In this document: piece by piece, positions 9,118 through 17,734 of the stretch
How positions within the stretch are numbered: the first letter of the stretch is position 1
Layout: the number at the start of each line of letters is the position of its first letter
Assembly (NCBI RefSeq): GCF_014697585.1
Contig: NZ_JACJSB010000021.1
Location: 1-64,000, forward strand
Direction: 5' to 3'
Source: Dolichospermum sp. FACHB-1091
GTDB taxonomy: Bacteria > Cyanobacteriota > Cyanobacteriia > Cyanobacteriales > Nostocaceae
DNA length: 64,000 bases
The notes under the pieces: model-generated
Databases searched by the model: none
What the model saw: the letters and a program-made list of their open reading frames with translations, nothing else
Told to the model about the DNA's origin: nothing
Position numbers and translations under genes: made by a program

Positions 9118-10208
9118 TGTTAATTACAAAACCTCAACTATCAAATTCTTTATTACACCAAAAACCTGCAACTCGAATCAAGGCTCTAGTTTTTTCAATT
9201 TTACTGCTAGGTTTGGTTTTGGCGTTTTTACTAGATTTAGCCTTAGGTGCTGTGGATATTCCTATTAATCAGGTAATTACAATTTTACTCGGACAAGAAG
9301 CAGAAAAAACAACATGGACAAGTATTATTTTCAAGTTTCGTTTACCTAAAGCCTTAACTGCAATTTTAGCTGGTGCAGCTTTAGGTGTCAGTGGTTTACA
9401 AATGCAAACTCTATTTAAAAATCCTTTAGCTGGACCGTTTGTATTAGGAATAAGTTCCGGCGCTAGTTTAGGAGTAGCGTTAGTTTTGTTGACAGCAAGT
9501 GTGACTGCACCAACATTATTAAATGATTTAGGAATAATTGGTGATTTTAGTTTAGTTACCGCTGCAAGTTTTGGTGCAGCATCAGTATTAGGGTTAATGT
9601 TAGTTGTTTCTCGTCGTGTACAAGATACAATGACACTGTTGATTTTAGGTTTATTATTTGGATATGCAACAAGTGCAATGGTAAGTATTTTATTGCAATT
9701 TAGCTCAAAAGAACGGATTCAAAGTTATATAATGTGGACTTTTGGTAGTTTTACAGGGGTAACTTGGCAACAATTAGCTATTTTAACTCCAGTTATTGGT
9801 GTAGGGTTATTAATTGCCATGCTGCAATCAAAATCTTTAAATGCACTTCTATTAGGTGAATCTTATGCACGCAGTTTAGGGTTAACAGTAGAAAAAACCA
9901 GATTTTCTGTAATTAGCAGTGCTGCTATATTAGCAGGAGCGATTACTGCTTTTTGTGGACCAATAGCATTTTTAGGTGTAGCAGTTCCTCACCTTTGTCG
10001 TAGTCTTTTTAACACTTCTGATCATCGGATATTAATCCCTAGTGTCATAATTATGGGGGCAATTTTAGCTTTATTTGCTGATTTGTTTTCCCAACTTTTA
10101 ATCAGTCAAATGGTTTTACCTTTAAATGCTATTACAGCTTTAATGGGAACTCCTGTTGTTACTTGGGTAATTCTACAACGTAATTCCAAAAAATCTTTTA
10201 CTTCATGA
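9117..10208 (+). CDS. FecCD-family ABC transporter permease
   Basis: This 363-residue integral membrane protein has about ten hydrophobic helices. It carries the family marks RLPKALTAILAGAALGVSG, QTLFKNPLAGPFVLGIS near residues 97-115, and the GAITAFCGPIAFLGVAVPH cytoplasmic loop near residues 280-298 that contacts the ATPase. It forms the inner-membrane channel for a ferric siderophore or corrinoid, together with the flanking binding protein and ATPase. Its start overlaps the upstream stop by one base and its stop overlaps the ATPase start (ATGA), a tight operon. A single permease gene implies a homodimer. Confidence 0.93.
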   Translation: MLITKPQLSNSLLHQKPATRIKALVFSILLLGLVLAFLLDLALGAVDIPINQVITILLGQEAEKTTWTSIIFKFRLPKALTAILAGAALGVSGLQMQTLFKNPLAGPFVLGISSGASLGVALVLLTASVTAPTLLNDLGIIGDFSLVTAASFGAASVLGLMLVVSRRVQDTMTLLILGLLFGYATSAMVSILLQFSSKERIQSYIMWTFGSFTGVTWQQLAILTPVIGVGLLIAMLQSKSLNALLLGESYARSLGLTVEKTRFSVISSAAILAGAITAFCGPIAFLGVAVPHLCRSLFNTSDHRILIPSVIIMGAILALFADLFSQLLISQMVLPLNAITALMGTPVVTWVILQRNSKKSFTS

Positions 10209-11221
10209 ATACCTCAATTCTGACAACTCACAATTTGACTATTGGTTATAAGACTTCCCAAAAAACTATTCGCAATGTTGCATCTAATATTTGTGTATCT
10301 TTGCAAACTGGAGAATTAGTTTGTCTACTTGGTCCTAATGGTGCTGGTAAGTCTACTTTATTAAGAACTCTGGCGGGAATGCAACCACCAATTGCCGGAG
10401 AAGTTAAACTTTTAGAAGATAATATTTATCAGTTACCACCACAACAATTAGCCAAACGTTTAAGTTTAGTATTGACTGAAAAAATTGATGTGGGAATGTT
10501 ATCGGCTTATAGTTTGGTGACTATGGGAAGATATCCTTATACTGACTGGTGGGGAAGGTTATCATCTGAAGATGAAAATATTATTAATTGGGCAATAAAA
10601 TCAGTGGGAGCAGTAAATTTAGCCCAACGTAATGTTAGTGAATTAAGTGATGGTGAACGACAGAAAATTATGATTGCTCGCGCTTTGGCTCAGTCACCTA
10701 TTGTTATGTTATTGGATGAACCAACAGCTTTTTTAGATTTACCACGTCGGGTAGAAATTATGCAATTGTTACGTCAATTAGCCAGGGATACAAATCAAGC
10801 AATTCTCCTTTCTACCCATGATTTGGATTTAGCTTTACGTCTTGCTGATAAAATTTGGCTGTTAGGAAATAATGGTATTCTACAGGTTGGCGCACCGGAA
10901 GATTTGATATTAAATGGTATATTTACTGATACTTTCCGCAGTGAAGGTGTGGAATTTGATGTCTTTTCTGGGGAATTTCATCTGCATACACCATACAAGA
11001 GGGAAGTTAAGTTAATAGGTGAGGGTGTTGCTGCTATTTGGACAATTCGCGCTTTAAAAAGAGTTGGATTTATAGTTCTACAAGGTGGTAAGTCTACACA
11101 AATCACAGTAAAAGTTATTTCTAAATCTGAACAAGTTTTTTGGCAAATTAGCAATAATCAGACTGTATCTACACACTATTCGGTGTATGAAGTAATTAAA
11201 TTTTTGAACATCATCAGATAA
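10205..11221 (+). CDS. FecE-type ABC transporter ATP-binding protein with C-terminal extension
   Basis: The first ~250 residues are a normal iron/cobalamin importer ATPase: Walker A GPNGAGKSTLLR (about residue 47), signature LSDGERQK (about 149), Walker B VMLLDEPTAFLDLP (about 168) and switch His in STHDLD. The protein has 338 residues, 80 or so more than usual. The extension (about 255-338) reads like a small alpha/beta domain with KLIGEGVAAIWTIRALKRVG and resembles tails on some BtuD-like ATPases. Whether it regulates transport is not known. Its start overlaps the permease stop (ATGA). A terminator follows 8 nt after the stop. Confidence 0.92.
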   Translation: MNTSILTTHNLTIGYKTSQKTIRNVASNICVSLQTGELVCLLGPNGAGKSTLLRTLAGMQPPIAGEVKLLEDNIYQLPPQQLAKRLSLVLTEKIDVGMLSAYSLVTMGRYPYTDWWGRLSSEDENIINWAIKSVGAVNLAQRNVSELSDGERQKIMIARALAQSPIVMLLDEPTAFLDLPRRVEIMQLLRQLARDTNQAILLSTHDLDLALRLADKIWLLGNNGILQVGAPEDLILNGIFTDTFRSEGVEFDVFSGEFHLHTPYKREVKLIGEGVAAIWTIRALKRVGFIVLQGGKSTQITVKVISKSEQVFWQISNNQTVSTHYSVYEVIKFLNIIR

Positions 11222-11229
11222 ATCATGAA

Positions 11230-11257
11230 TGGGAGATGTAAATCTCCCACTTCTTTA
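11230..11257. terminator. Bidirectional hairpin terminator
   Basis: A perfect 8-bp stem TGGGAGAT (11230-11237) / ATCTCCCA (11242-11249) with a GTAA loop is followed by CTTCTTT. It lies between two convergent genes and could serve the metal operon and, less well, the minus-strand gene at 11274. Confidence 0.65.
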
Positions 11258-11273
11258 ACAAATTGTCTTTTGA

Positions 11274-12059
11274 TTAAATTAGGTAACTGGTATTTGGCAC
11301 AATGGGAAATATTGCATATTCATACCAAGCTGTCCAGATAAAACTCCGAATCCAGCGTTGACGTTTTTCCGAACTTAATTCATACTCAAATGTACCAGAA
11401 GATTGATCAATGGAAGATAGATGAGAGTTACAACCACAGCCATGTTGATAGGTAAAACCGTATTTGGAGGCGATACTTTGTACTTTCATTTGCATAGCAA
11501 ATACCTTACCTGCGTGTAGGATAGCATCCCAAGGACGTTTATGTTCTATATCTCGTTGATCAAATCTTAAAGCTCTTTCTTCAAATACATGATCTCGATA
11601 AATTGGCGCTAAATGGACATGATAAAAACTGGCTGGTAAATCATAACCAAATTCCTGGAAAAGTTCTAGTCCAATACGCGCTACTTTGATTTCGTCACTG
11701 TATTCACAACCTTTTGATTCCAAATTACTTAAAACTTCTCCAAAGTTCGGATAATTATGAACCATAAAGTCATGACCATAAAATTCTAGGGTTTCCCGTG
11801 CCATTTGCCCAAATAGCTCAGAAAATGAGGGTTTTAAATGGAATAATTGGGAACGTTCATTAAACAAGTCAACATCACCATATTGCAGTTTATATTGAAA
11901 CAACTGCGCCATTTCTACATAGATTTTTGGGTCACTGAGTTTAACATTTGCCCTACCTTTAGCGATATCTTGCCACACAGAAGGTAGTTGAGAAAGGGTC
12001 ACGGCATTTTCACCAACAATGACTGCAATAGTAGGGACTTCTTGAAGCTGCATATCCAA
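11274..12059 (-). CDS. Protein of unknown function (261 aa)
   Basis: I do not recognise this family. The protein is soluble, 261 residues, rich in aromatic and histidine residues, with a notable cluster YQHGCGCNSHL near residue 200 that could bind a metal, and several more histidines between residues 130 and 180. Its first ~26 residues (MDMQLQEVPTIAVIV... to LPSVW) are nearly identical to those of the 80-residue protein at 12197-12439, because both lie on a duplicated DNA segment. It is convergent with the Fur-controlled operon, so a link to metal uptake is only positional. The start is the ATG conserved in both copies. Confidence 0.6.
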   Translation of the reverse strand: MDMQLQEVPTIAVIVGENAVTLSQLPSVWQDIAKGRANVKLSDPKIYVEMAQLFQYKLQYGDVDLFNERSQLFHLKPSFSELFGQMARETLEFYGHDFMVHNYPNFGEVLSNLESKGCEYSDEIKVARIGLELFQEFGYDLPASFYHVHLAPIYRDHVFEERALRFDQRDIEHKRPWDAILHAGKVFAMQMKVQSIASKYGFTYQHGCGCNSHLSSIDQSSGTFEYELSSEKRQRWIRSFIWTAWYEYAIFPIVPNTSYLI

Positions 12060-12217
12060 TTTCCACAGAGATTTTAATTAACTAATTTACTATAATCCTC
12101 TTTTTGGTTCATTAACAGAATTTAAAAATATTTGACAGACTGTCAAAAGACAGTCCATTTCTAATTAAGTTGGTTTGACGCAAAAAACCAACATTTTTAG
12201 AACTTTTTTGGGTTGCT
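11974..12217. repeat. Direct repeat copy 1 (about 244 bp)
   Basis: This block covers the 5' end and upstream region of the gene at 11274-12059 and is nearly identical to 12330-12597. It ends with an inverted repeat GACTGTC-AAAA-GACAGTC (12135-12152) in the upstream region; in copy 2 the loop reads TTTT and one arm has changed. Confidence 0.88.
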
Positions 12218-12439
12218 TCTTTTCAGGCGTAGAAGTTGATTTATCAAGTTTACTGTTCCTGCGAGGACAGAAACTAAAACCCCGATCAACGCGAAAATGT
12301 CCGTAACTTCTTCGAGATTCATATGTTCCCATACAGAAGGTAGTTGAGAAAGGGTCACGGCATTTTCACCAACAATGACTGCAGTCATGACTGCAACAAT
12401 GACTGCAATAGTAGGGACTTTTTGAAGCTGCATATCCAA
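12197..12439 (-). CDS. Small membrane protein made by a duplicated 5' end (80 aa)
   Basis: The first ~37 residues copy the N-terminus of the neighbour at 11274-12059, with an eight-residue insertion caused by a 24-bp tandem duplication. The remainder (MNLEEVTDIFALIGVLVSVLAGTV..., then LLRLKRSNPKKF) is different and predicts one transmembrane helix with a basic tail. The downstream part may be an older small membrane protein beginning at the internal ATG (12319) that has been fused to the duplicated leader. Whether the fusion is expressed is unknown. Confidence 0.45.
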   Translation of the reverse strand: MDMQLQKVPTIAVIVAVMTAVIVGENAVTLSQLPSVWEHMNLEEVTDIFALIGVLVSVLAGTVNLINQLLRLKRSNPKKF

Positions 12440-12597
12440 TTTCCACAGAGATTTTAATTAACTAATTTACTATAATCCTCTTTTTGGTTCATTAACAGAA
12501 TTTAAAAATGTTTGACAGACTGTCTTTTGACATTCCATTTCTAATTAGGTTGGTTTGACGCAAAAAACCAACATTTTTAGAACTTTGTTGGGTTGCG
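12330..12597. repeat. Direct repeat copy 2 (about 268 bp, with 24-bp internal duplication)
   Basis: This is the second copy of the block at 11974-12217. It differs by a few substitutions and by an internal tandem duplication around 12382-12405 (units of GACTGCA / CAATGACTGCA). It ends where a hairpin GTTGGGTT...AACCCAAC (about 12588-12615) begins, downstream of cbiO. Confidence 0.85.
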
Positions 12598-12642
12598 CTG
12601 TCGCTTAACCCAACCTACAATAGGTTACGGTAAACTCCATTT

Positions 12643-13473
12643 TCAAACGTCCTTTAGTATCTGTTTTCGGAGTCGTTCTATAATTATTCCCTCTTCAGGA
12701 GATAGCTCATTAAACAACATTTCATATATTAATGGTACACCCAATTCTAATTCTTTTAAAAGTGTCCTTTGGCTAAATACATCTTCTGGTTTTCCTTCTA
12801 ACATCAATTGTCCTTTATCCATGACAAAAACCCAATCAGCCCAGCGATAGACTAAATCTAAATCGTGGGTGGCCATTAATAAAGTCTGACCATGTTGATG
12901 AATTTTTTTGAGAGTTTTCATCAAATTACGAGTATGTTTAATATCTAAATATGCCGTTGGCTCATCTAATATTAAAAGTTGCGGTTTTAGTACCATAATA
13001 TCAGCAATAGAAACTCTTTTTTTCTGCCCTAAACTGAGATGATGTACTGGTGTTTCTGCTAAATTGGTTAATTCAAATTCATCCAATATTTGTTCTACTC
13101 GCTGTTTAATTTCTGCTGTGGGTAAACCTAAATTACACAAACCATAAGATATATCCTCTTCAACTGTAGAAGCTACTAATTGTTGTTCAGGATCTTGAAA
13201 TACTAAACCGACTTTTTGCCTAATTTGACTGAGATATTGCCGATTATAAATTAATGGTTCACCACACCATTTAACAACTCCAGAATTGGGTTTATATAGT
13301 CCGTTAGCTAATAAGAAAAGTGTAGTTTTACCACAACCATTTTGACCAATTAAGGCACACTTTTTCCCTGAAGGAATCCTCATATTTAAACCATTTAAAG
13401 CTGGTTGCTGTAGCCTTTCTGAACCGGGATAGGTGTAATATACCTGCTCAAATTCGAGTAAATATTCCTGCAT
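12643..13473 (-). CDS. cbiO: Cobalt ECF transporter ATPase CbiO
   Basis: This 276-residue ATPase energises the cobalt ECF importer. It shows Walker A GQNGCGKTTLFLL (about residue 43), Q-loop VFQDPEQQL, signature LSLGQKKR, Walker B LLILDEPTAYLD and the switch His in ATHDLDL. The QDPE(D)QL motif is characteristic of ECF A components. Its start overlaps the end of cbiQ by 26 bp, and it is the last gene of cbiM - cbiN-like - cbiQ - cbiO. One ATPase gene implies an A homodimer. The operon is controlled by the cobalamin riboswitch at 15355-15520. Confidence 0.93.
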   Translation of the reverse strand: MQEYLLEFEQVYYTYPGSERLQQPALNGLNMRIPSGKKCALIGQNGCGKTTLFLLANGLYKPNSGVVKWCGEPLIYNRQYLSQIRQKVGLVFQDPEQQLVASTVEEDISYGLCNLGLPTAEIKQRVEQILDEFELTNLAETPVHHLSLGQKKRVSIADIMVLKPQLLILDEPTAYLDIKHTRNLMKTLKKIHQHGQTLLMATHDLDLVYRWADWVFVMDKGQLMLEGKPEDVFSQRTLLKELELGVPLIYEMLFNELSPEEGIIIERLRKQILKDV

Positions 13474-14260
13474 TTTGGCAAATTTCTAATCCTATTAATA
13501 TTACACAGCCACAAATTGCTTCTATAGTATATCGTGGAGATAAACGATAACGACGGGGATGCCAAAATCGCAGTTCTCCTGCGAAACCTCGTGCTTGCAG
13601 TCCCAGGGAAAATTGACTATATTGTTGTAGAGTTCGCTGCAATAATTGTCCGATTAATAATGCTAAACTTTTCATGCTAGTATGCCAATTGCGGTAGCCA
13701 TTACGAGAATTTTGTGCTGTCCATAATTCATTGGCTGTTTTTAGCAAAATGAAAATAAACCGATACATTAGTAATAACAAATCAGTTAAAAGCACTGGAA
13801 ATTTCAACCAACGTAAAGTTTGCAAAATTTCTGTGAATGGGACAGTTAACATGAGAAAATATAAGCAAGAAACAGAGGCTAATGCTCTGGTTAAAATTCC
13901 CCATGCTTGAATGCTGCCACTCCGACTAATATAAATATAGAAGTTTCCAAAATTTAACCCGTAAAATGAATCTAATTTGACAATTTCTAGATGAGAAATT
14001 GTAACTCCATTGACCATTAATGCTGGTAAACTTGTCAAACAAAAAACTATGGTGAATATTAACAAGCGCCAATAAATTCCAGCGGGAATTTTGGCATAAA
14101 TTACTGTCCAAATACTCATCCAAATTACTATCAAAATTTGCACTAAAGGATGACTACAAAGAGAAATAATCAGAGTGGTAAATGCAAAAATGAGTTTATG
14201 TTCTGGTGGTAATTTTCGCAGTTGATTAGTGTAAGCTAGGGTATCTAATTTTAAAGTCAT
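13448..14260 (-). CDS. cbiQ: Cobalt ECF transporter T component CbiQ
   Basis: This 270-residue membrane protein couples the ATPase to the S component. It has five or so transmembrane helices (about residues 22-50, 60-85, 118-140 and near the C-terminus) and the cytoplasmic coupling-helix region with ARG near residue 222 (SLGLQARGF), a hallmark of EcfT proteins. It overlaps cbiO by 26 bp and begins 2 nt after the cbiN-like gene, so the operon is compact. The length is normal for CbiQ. Confidence 0.9.
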   Translation of the reverse strand: MTLKLDTLAYTNQLRKLPPEHKLIFAFTTLIISLCSHPLVQILIVIWMSIWTVIYAKIPAGIYWRLLIFTIVFCLTSLPALMVNGVTISHLEIVKLDSFYGLNFGNFYIYISRSGSIQAWGILTRALASVSCLYFLMLTVPFTEILQTLRWLKFPVLLTDLLLLMYRFIFILLKTANELWTAQNSRNGYRNWHTSMKSLALLIGQLLQRTLQQYSQFSLGLQARGFAGELRFWHPRRYRLSPRYTIEAICGCVILIGLEICQNAGIFTRI

Positions 14261-14262
14261 TC

Positions 14263-14559
14263 TTAACTTCTTTCTCGTTTTGAACGTCCTTTATATACAC
14301 CAATTGCGTAACCAACTACTCCCGCACCTAAAGCTGCTTGAGACGCAAATAATAAACTGGCTATTTCCCCACTAGCTGGTGTAAATGGTGATTGAAACCA
14401 AGGTTTATATTCAGGTTGTATTTCTGTAATAGCGGCTTTAGCTTTGTCATCAGAACCGCCAAACTTTCCATGGGGTACAAATATTAATGGTGCAACTCCT
14501 AAAGCCAAAACTGCTAATATTAAAAACCAGTTATTTAAACTTTGATTAGATTGATTCAT
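14263..14559 (-). CDS. CbiN-like / PDGLE-domain component of the cobalt transporter
   Basis: This 98-residue protein has two transmembrane helices (about residues 10-28 and 65-88) with an extracytoplasmic loop between them, the topology of CbiN. The loop contains [13 protein letters not shown], close to the PDGLE-domain pattern found in cyanobacterial cobalt operons. CbiN stimulates Co2+ uptake by CbiM. It overlaps cbiM by 14 bp and is followed at once by cbiQ. The name CbiN fits the role; the sequence class is the PDGLE type. Confidence 0.8.
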   Translation of the reverse strand: MNQSNQSLNNWFLILAVLALGVAPLIFVPHGKFGGSDDKAKAAITEIQPEYKPWFQSPFTPASGEIASLLFASQAALGAGVVGYAIGVYKGRSKRERS

Positions 14560-15325
14560 TACTGTGATTTCTTCCCTTGATTAATTGCAAAAGTTCTAAT
14601 TCTTGAGGATTATAAGATTGTAACCAGTTCCAAACTAAGACAGTTAGTAATCCTTCACTAATTGCTAAGGGTACTTGAGTAAGGGCAAAAATTCCCGCGA
14701 ATTTGGCAAATGAAGCGATAAATCCACCGACTGGTGCAGGAAAAGCCAAAGCAAGTTGGATAGAAGTGATAATATAGGTGAGTAAATCTGCCAAAGTTGC
14801 TGCTAAAAAGATGGCGATTTTTTGTTTACCAGTCAGCCCCATTGTGGTATTATATATCCAGTAAGCTGCATAGGGTCCAGCGATCGCCATGGAAAAGGCA
14901 TTTGCACCAAGTGTGGTTAAACCACCATGGGCCAGTAATAAGGCTTGAAATAACAATACCAAGCTACCCAAAACTGTCATAGTCAGAGGTCCAAACAGCA
15001 CCGCACCTAATCCCGTGCCTGTGGGGTGAGAACAGCTACCAGTAACAGAAGGAATTTTCAAGGCTGACAAGACAAAGGTAAAAGCACCAGCTAAACCTAA
15101 TAAGAGTTTCAATTCGGGGTTAGCTTGGGTAATGCGAGTTAGACTACGCAATCCTAAAATGAAAAATGGTAATGTTACAACCCACCAAAAAATTGCCCAC
15201 TGCACTGGTAAAAAACCTTCCATAATGTGCATTGCGTAAGCAGGTTTGGGAAAACCAACTACCAAGTAAAAACTAATAACAGCCATTAGGGTGAGACTAA
15301 CTAATGCCTGTTTTTTTCTGGACAT
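14546..15325 (-). CDS. cbiM: Cobalt ECF transporter S component CbiM
   Basis: This 259-residue protein is the substrate-specificity subunit for Co2+. After a cleavable N-terminal segment (about residues 1-31, ending PAYA) comes MHIMEGFLP, whose His at mature position 2 ligates cobalt. Later conserved parts are [20 protein letters not shown] (about 91-110; His as further ligand) and [14 protein letters not shown]. Six or seven transmembrane helices fit the family. It is the first gene of the operon, 30 nt or so after the riboswitch, and should be switched off when cobalamin is plentiful. Confidence 0.95.
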   Translation of the reverse strand: MSRKKQALVSLTLMAVISFYLVVGFPKPAYAMHIMEGFLPVQWAIFWWVVTLPFFILGLRSLTRITQANPELKLLLGLAGAFTFVLSALKIPSVTGSCSHPTGTGLGAVLFGPLTMTVLGSLVLLFQALLLAHGGLTTLGANAFSMAIAGPYAAYWIYNTTMGLTGKQKIAIFLAATLADLLTYIITSIQLALAFPAPVGGFIASFAKFAGIFALTQVPLAISEGLLTVLVWNWLQSYNPQELELLQLIKGRNHSNESI

Positions 15326-15354
15326 AATCTGTACCTCGCAGATTCATATAAGCG

Positions 15355-15520
15355 TAATTCTATCGGTGGGCATTCTGACTTACCATGTTTCGGCTCACAG
15401 TTGCGGGACAGTGCCGGACTTGCACCAGACTTTCCCCCTTACGTCCAATAGTGCAGCGAGGTGTTAGCCATTGGCTGCTCCCCATCAGAACCGATGGTAA
15501 CAACTATATCATTATTCCCA
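15355..15520 (-). ncRNA. Cobalamin (B12) riboswitch controlling cbiMNQO
   Basis: On the minus strand the leader contains the conserved B12-box region: AAAGTCTGGTGCAAGTCC (about 15415-15435) and GGCACTGTCCCGCAACTGT (about 15398-15416), preceded by the paired segments of P3-P6 and followed by the closing stem around 15360-15375. These are the core nucleotides of the AdoCbl riboswitch. It ends about 30 nt before the cbiM ATG, consistent with control of translation. The limits are approximate. A 105-residue reading frame across it is not a gene. Confidence 0.92.
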
Positions 15521-15637
15521 ATAGAACTTAAATTCTCAATACAACTTAGACAAAATCCGGGTGCTTTGTCACCCCAAATTTTCATCGCCAGGGTGCAAGA
15601 TATAAGATAAGTTTTATAGAGTGGAAAATTAAAAAAA

Positions 15638-16006
15638 ATGTCTAACAACCGTTCTGGAATTTTTATTGGCGGTTTGATGATAGGGGCTGCTATCGGTACT
15701 TTAGCCGGTTTGCTGGTTGCTCCCCGCACAGGCCGCGAAACCCGTAAACTTCTCAAAAAATCCGCTCATGCTATCCCTGAATTAGCTGAAGATATATCTA
15801 CCAGTGTACAAATTCAGGCAGATCGTATTTCTACTAACACCCTGCAAAACTGGGATGAAACTGTAGATAGACTGCGGGAAGCGATCGCTGTGGGTATAGA
15901 TGCTACTCAGCGCGAAATCCAAGGTTTAAATCAGAAGAATACTGTTAATGTCAGCAGCATCGCAGACGACACCGATAATTTGACTCAAAAACTAGAACGT
16001 TTATAA
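15638..16006 (+). CDS. YtxH-domain protein
   Basis: This 122-residue protein has one N-terminal transmembrane glycine-rich helix (GIFIGGLMIGAAIGTLAGLLVAP split around residues 7-29) followed by RTGRETRKLLKKSA, the YtxH signature, and a helical, coiled-coil-like tail. YtxH proteins are small membrane-anchored stress-associated proteins of unknown mechanism. It is followed 11 nt later by a DUF948 protein, a common pairing. It is divergent from the cobalt operon. Confidence 0.82.
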   Translation: MSNNRSGIFIGGLMIGAAIGTLAGLLVAPRTGRETRKLLKKSAHAIPELAEDISTSVQIQADRISTNTLQNWDETVDRLREAIAVGIDATQREIQGLNQKNTVNVSSIADDTDNLTQKLERL

Positions 16007-16017
16007 ATGAGATAACA

Positions 16018-16422
16018 GTGATTGATCCTTTATTTTGGTTGGGACTATCTATCCTCTTGGTTGCTGCTAGTCTCACGGCTGTTCTGGTGGCATCTATACC
16101 CGCTTTGCAGGAGTTAGCCCGTGCCGCCCGCAGTGCCGAAAAATTCTTTGATACTCTTTCACGGGAGTTACCACCTACTCTTAATGCTATCCGCAACACC
16201 AGCTTAGAAATAACAGATTTAACTGATGATGTTAGTGAAGGTGTAAAAAGCGCTGGTCAAGTTGTCAAACAATTTGACCAAAGCCTAAATAGTGCCAAAA
16301 AACAAGCAGAAAATATTCAAGTTGGCACTCGTAGTGTTTTAATTGGTATTAAAGCTGCTTTGATAAGTTTAAATCGGAAAAGACCTGCTAAAAGAAGTGC
16401 TAGAACCCTAACTAATCAATGA
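16018..16422 (+). CDS. DUF948-family membrane protein
   Basis: This 134-residue protein starts at a GTG 11 nt after the YtxH gene. It has one N-terminal transmembrane helix (about residues 5-28) and then a long amphipathic helix with heptad-like spacing (ITDLTDDVSEGVKSAGQVV near 65-85), as in DUF948 proteins. The function is not known. The two genes form a likely two-gene operon, and both products would be anchored with cytoplasmic coiled-coil tails. Confidence 0.75.
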   Translation: MIDPLFWLGLSILLVAASLTAVLVASIPALQELARAARSAEKFFDTLSRELPPTLNAIRNTSLEITDLTDDVSEGVKSAGQVVKQFDQSLNSAKKQAENIQVGTRSVLIGIKAALISLNRKRPAKRSARTLTNQ

Positions 16423-16605
16423 TAAATTACCAATAACCCAATAACATGACAGTTATCTCCAGTCTCTAATTTCTCAATCAGGTTTTGTTGATCTATCTAA
16501 CTAATATTAGAGTAAAGTAAAGAAGTGTAAAGAAGTATCACTTTTACGTGACTCTTTGCAAAGCACTTGTTACATCATCCTGTTAATAATAGTATAAAAA
16601 CGTTC

Positions 16606-17415
16606 ATGCACCTGTGTTCTTGGCGACGAATTTTAGTATCAATTGCCTTATTTTGCTTTGCTGGGTCAATCTGGGCAATTAATTCTCCATCAGCCCTAGC
16701 TTATGAAAATCCCGATTTATTACCGGGTTTTGTCACACCAGTAGTAGATTTAGCAAAAACTCTCCCTGACCCCCAAGAAGAAAAATTAGTTAAAGAATTA
16801 GACCAGTTTGAAGCTGATACTGGTTGGAAGTTGCGCGTTTTAACCCAGTATGACCGCACCCCAGGTAGAGCAGTAATTAAATATTGGGGATTAGATGATA
16901 AAAGTATTCTCCTAGTCGCAGATGCCCGTGGTGGTAATATTCTTAGCTTTAGCGTGGGTGATGCAGTTTATCAATTCCTACCGCGCACCTTCTGGATTGA
17001 ACTACAAACCCGCTTTGGTAACTTATACTTTGTCCGTGAACAAGGAGAAGATCAAGCCATTCTCCAGTCCTTAGATTCAGTTAAAGGTTGCTTACTTAAA
17101 GGCGGTTGTAATGTAGTTCCTGGACTCCCTAGAGAACAATGGATACTCACCCTTGTCACCTCCGCTGTGGGTGGAATTATTTGCGGTTTTGCCGCTCAAC
17201 CCCGCAACGATAAACAAATACTGGCTTGGCAATGGGCGTTAATTTTTTCACCCTTATGGGGAATGTTATTTATTGCCTTCGGGATTGCTCCAGTTATTAC
17301 CCGTACAAGTGACTGGTTGCCTCTAGTTCGCAATATTTCCGCTTTTGCTATTGGTGCTTTAGTGGCTTATTTATCCCCTGTTTTTAGTCGGCCTTCTTCG
17401 GGGGCTGAATCTTAG
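16606..17415 (+). CDS. TPM-domain (Psb32 / TLP18.3-like) protein
   Basis: The ATG at 16606 gives 269 residues: a signal peptide ending around SALA (about 34-37), then a TPM domain (about residues 50-180) with EEKLVKELDQFEADTGWKLRVLT and ILLVADARGGNIL, then two C-terminal transmembrane helices. TPM-domain proteins in cyanobacteria and chloroplasts act in the lumen in photosystem II assembly and repair. A TTG at 16567 could add 13 residues; the ATG gives the more normal signal peptide. The region before it contains an imperfect GTAAAGAAGT repeat (16510-16540). Confidence 0.8.
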   Translation: MHLCSWRRILVSIALFCFAGSIWAINSPSALAYENPDLLPGFVTPVVDLAKTLPDPQEEKLVKELDQFEADTGWKLRVLTQYDRTPGRAVIKYWGLDDKSILLVADARGGNILSFSVGDAVYQFLPRTFWIELQTRFGNLYFVREQGEDQAILQSLDSVKGCLLKGGCNVVPGLPREQWILTLVTSAVGGIICGFAAQPRNDKQILAWQWALIFSPLWGMLFIAFGIAPVITRTSDWLPLVRNISAFAIGALVAYLSPVFSRPSSGAES

Positions 17416-17436
17416 AGGATGTTTTAAAAGTTGACG

Positions 17437-17485
17437 GCGATTATAAATCGCTACTACATACATAAAGTCCACCTAAGTGGACTTA
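17437..17485. repeat. Palindromic intergenic element with AAGTCCAC-CTAA-GTGGACTT hairpin
   Basis: An inverted repeat GCGATTATAAATCGC (about 17439-17453) is followed by a perfect 8-bp hairpin AAGTCCAC / GTGGACTT (17465-17484). A hairpin of the same type (AGTCCAC-ATTAT-GTGGACT) occurs at 59037-59055, so this is a dispersed family. Confidence 0.6.
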
Positions 17486-17734
17486 CAAATTGAAGTGTGG
17501 AAAGTTCAGATATACCAACAGGACTTACGCAACTGGAACAAGCGATTCCTAGGTCGCGCCTCGCTATCCCCAAGCTCTCTCGAATTGCTAATCCCTGAAA
17601 TAGAAGCAACCCCCAGAGAATATTGGACAGAACTACTAGAAACACTGCGTCAATTATTTAAGTTTACCCTGGAGAAATTAGGTTACTTAGGTTACTTCAA
17701 AAATCGTGATATTTTTTCAGCCAAGATTTGTTAA
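17477..17734 (+). CDS. Possible relic of a small gene (85 aa frame)
   Basis: The frame is open from 17477 but its first half reads through a repeat (a GGACTTACGCA motif at about 17519). Only the middle, [25 protein letters not shown], looks protein-like. I do not recognise it. The end overlaps the convergent giant kinase gene by 38 bp. A decayed fragment is more likely than a working gene. Confidence 0.22.
   Translation: MDLQIEVWKVQIYQQDLRNWNKRFLGRASLSPSSLELLIPEIEATPREYWTELLETLRQLFKFTLEKLGYLGYFKNRDIFSAKIC

Noticed and set aside
15439-15756. A 105-residue minus-strand frame
   Set aside because: It lies across the cobalamin riboswitch and the divergent YtxH start, with no protein-like pattern.
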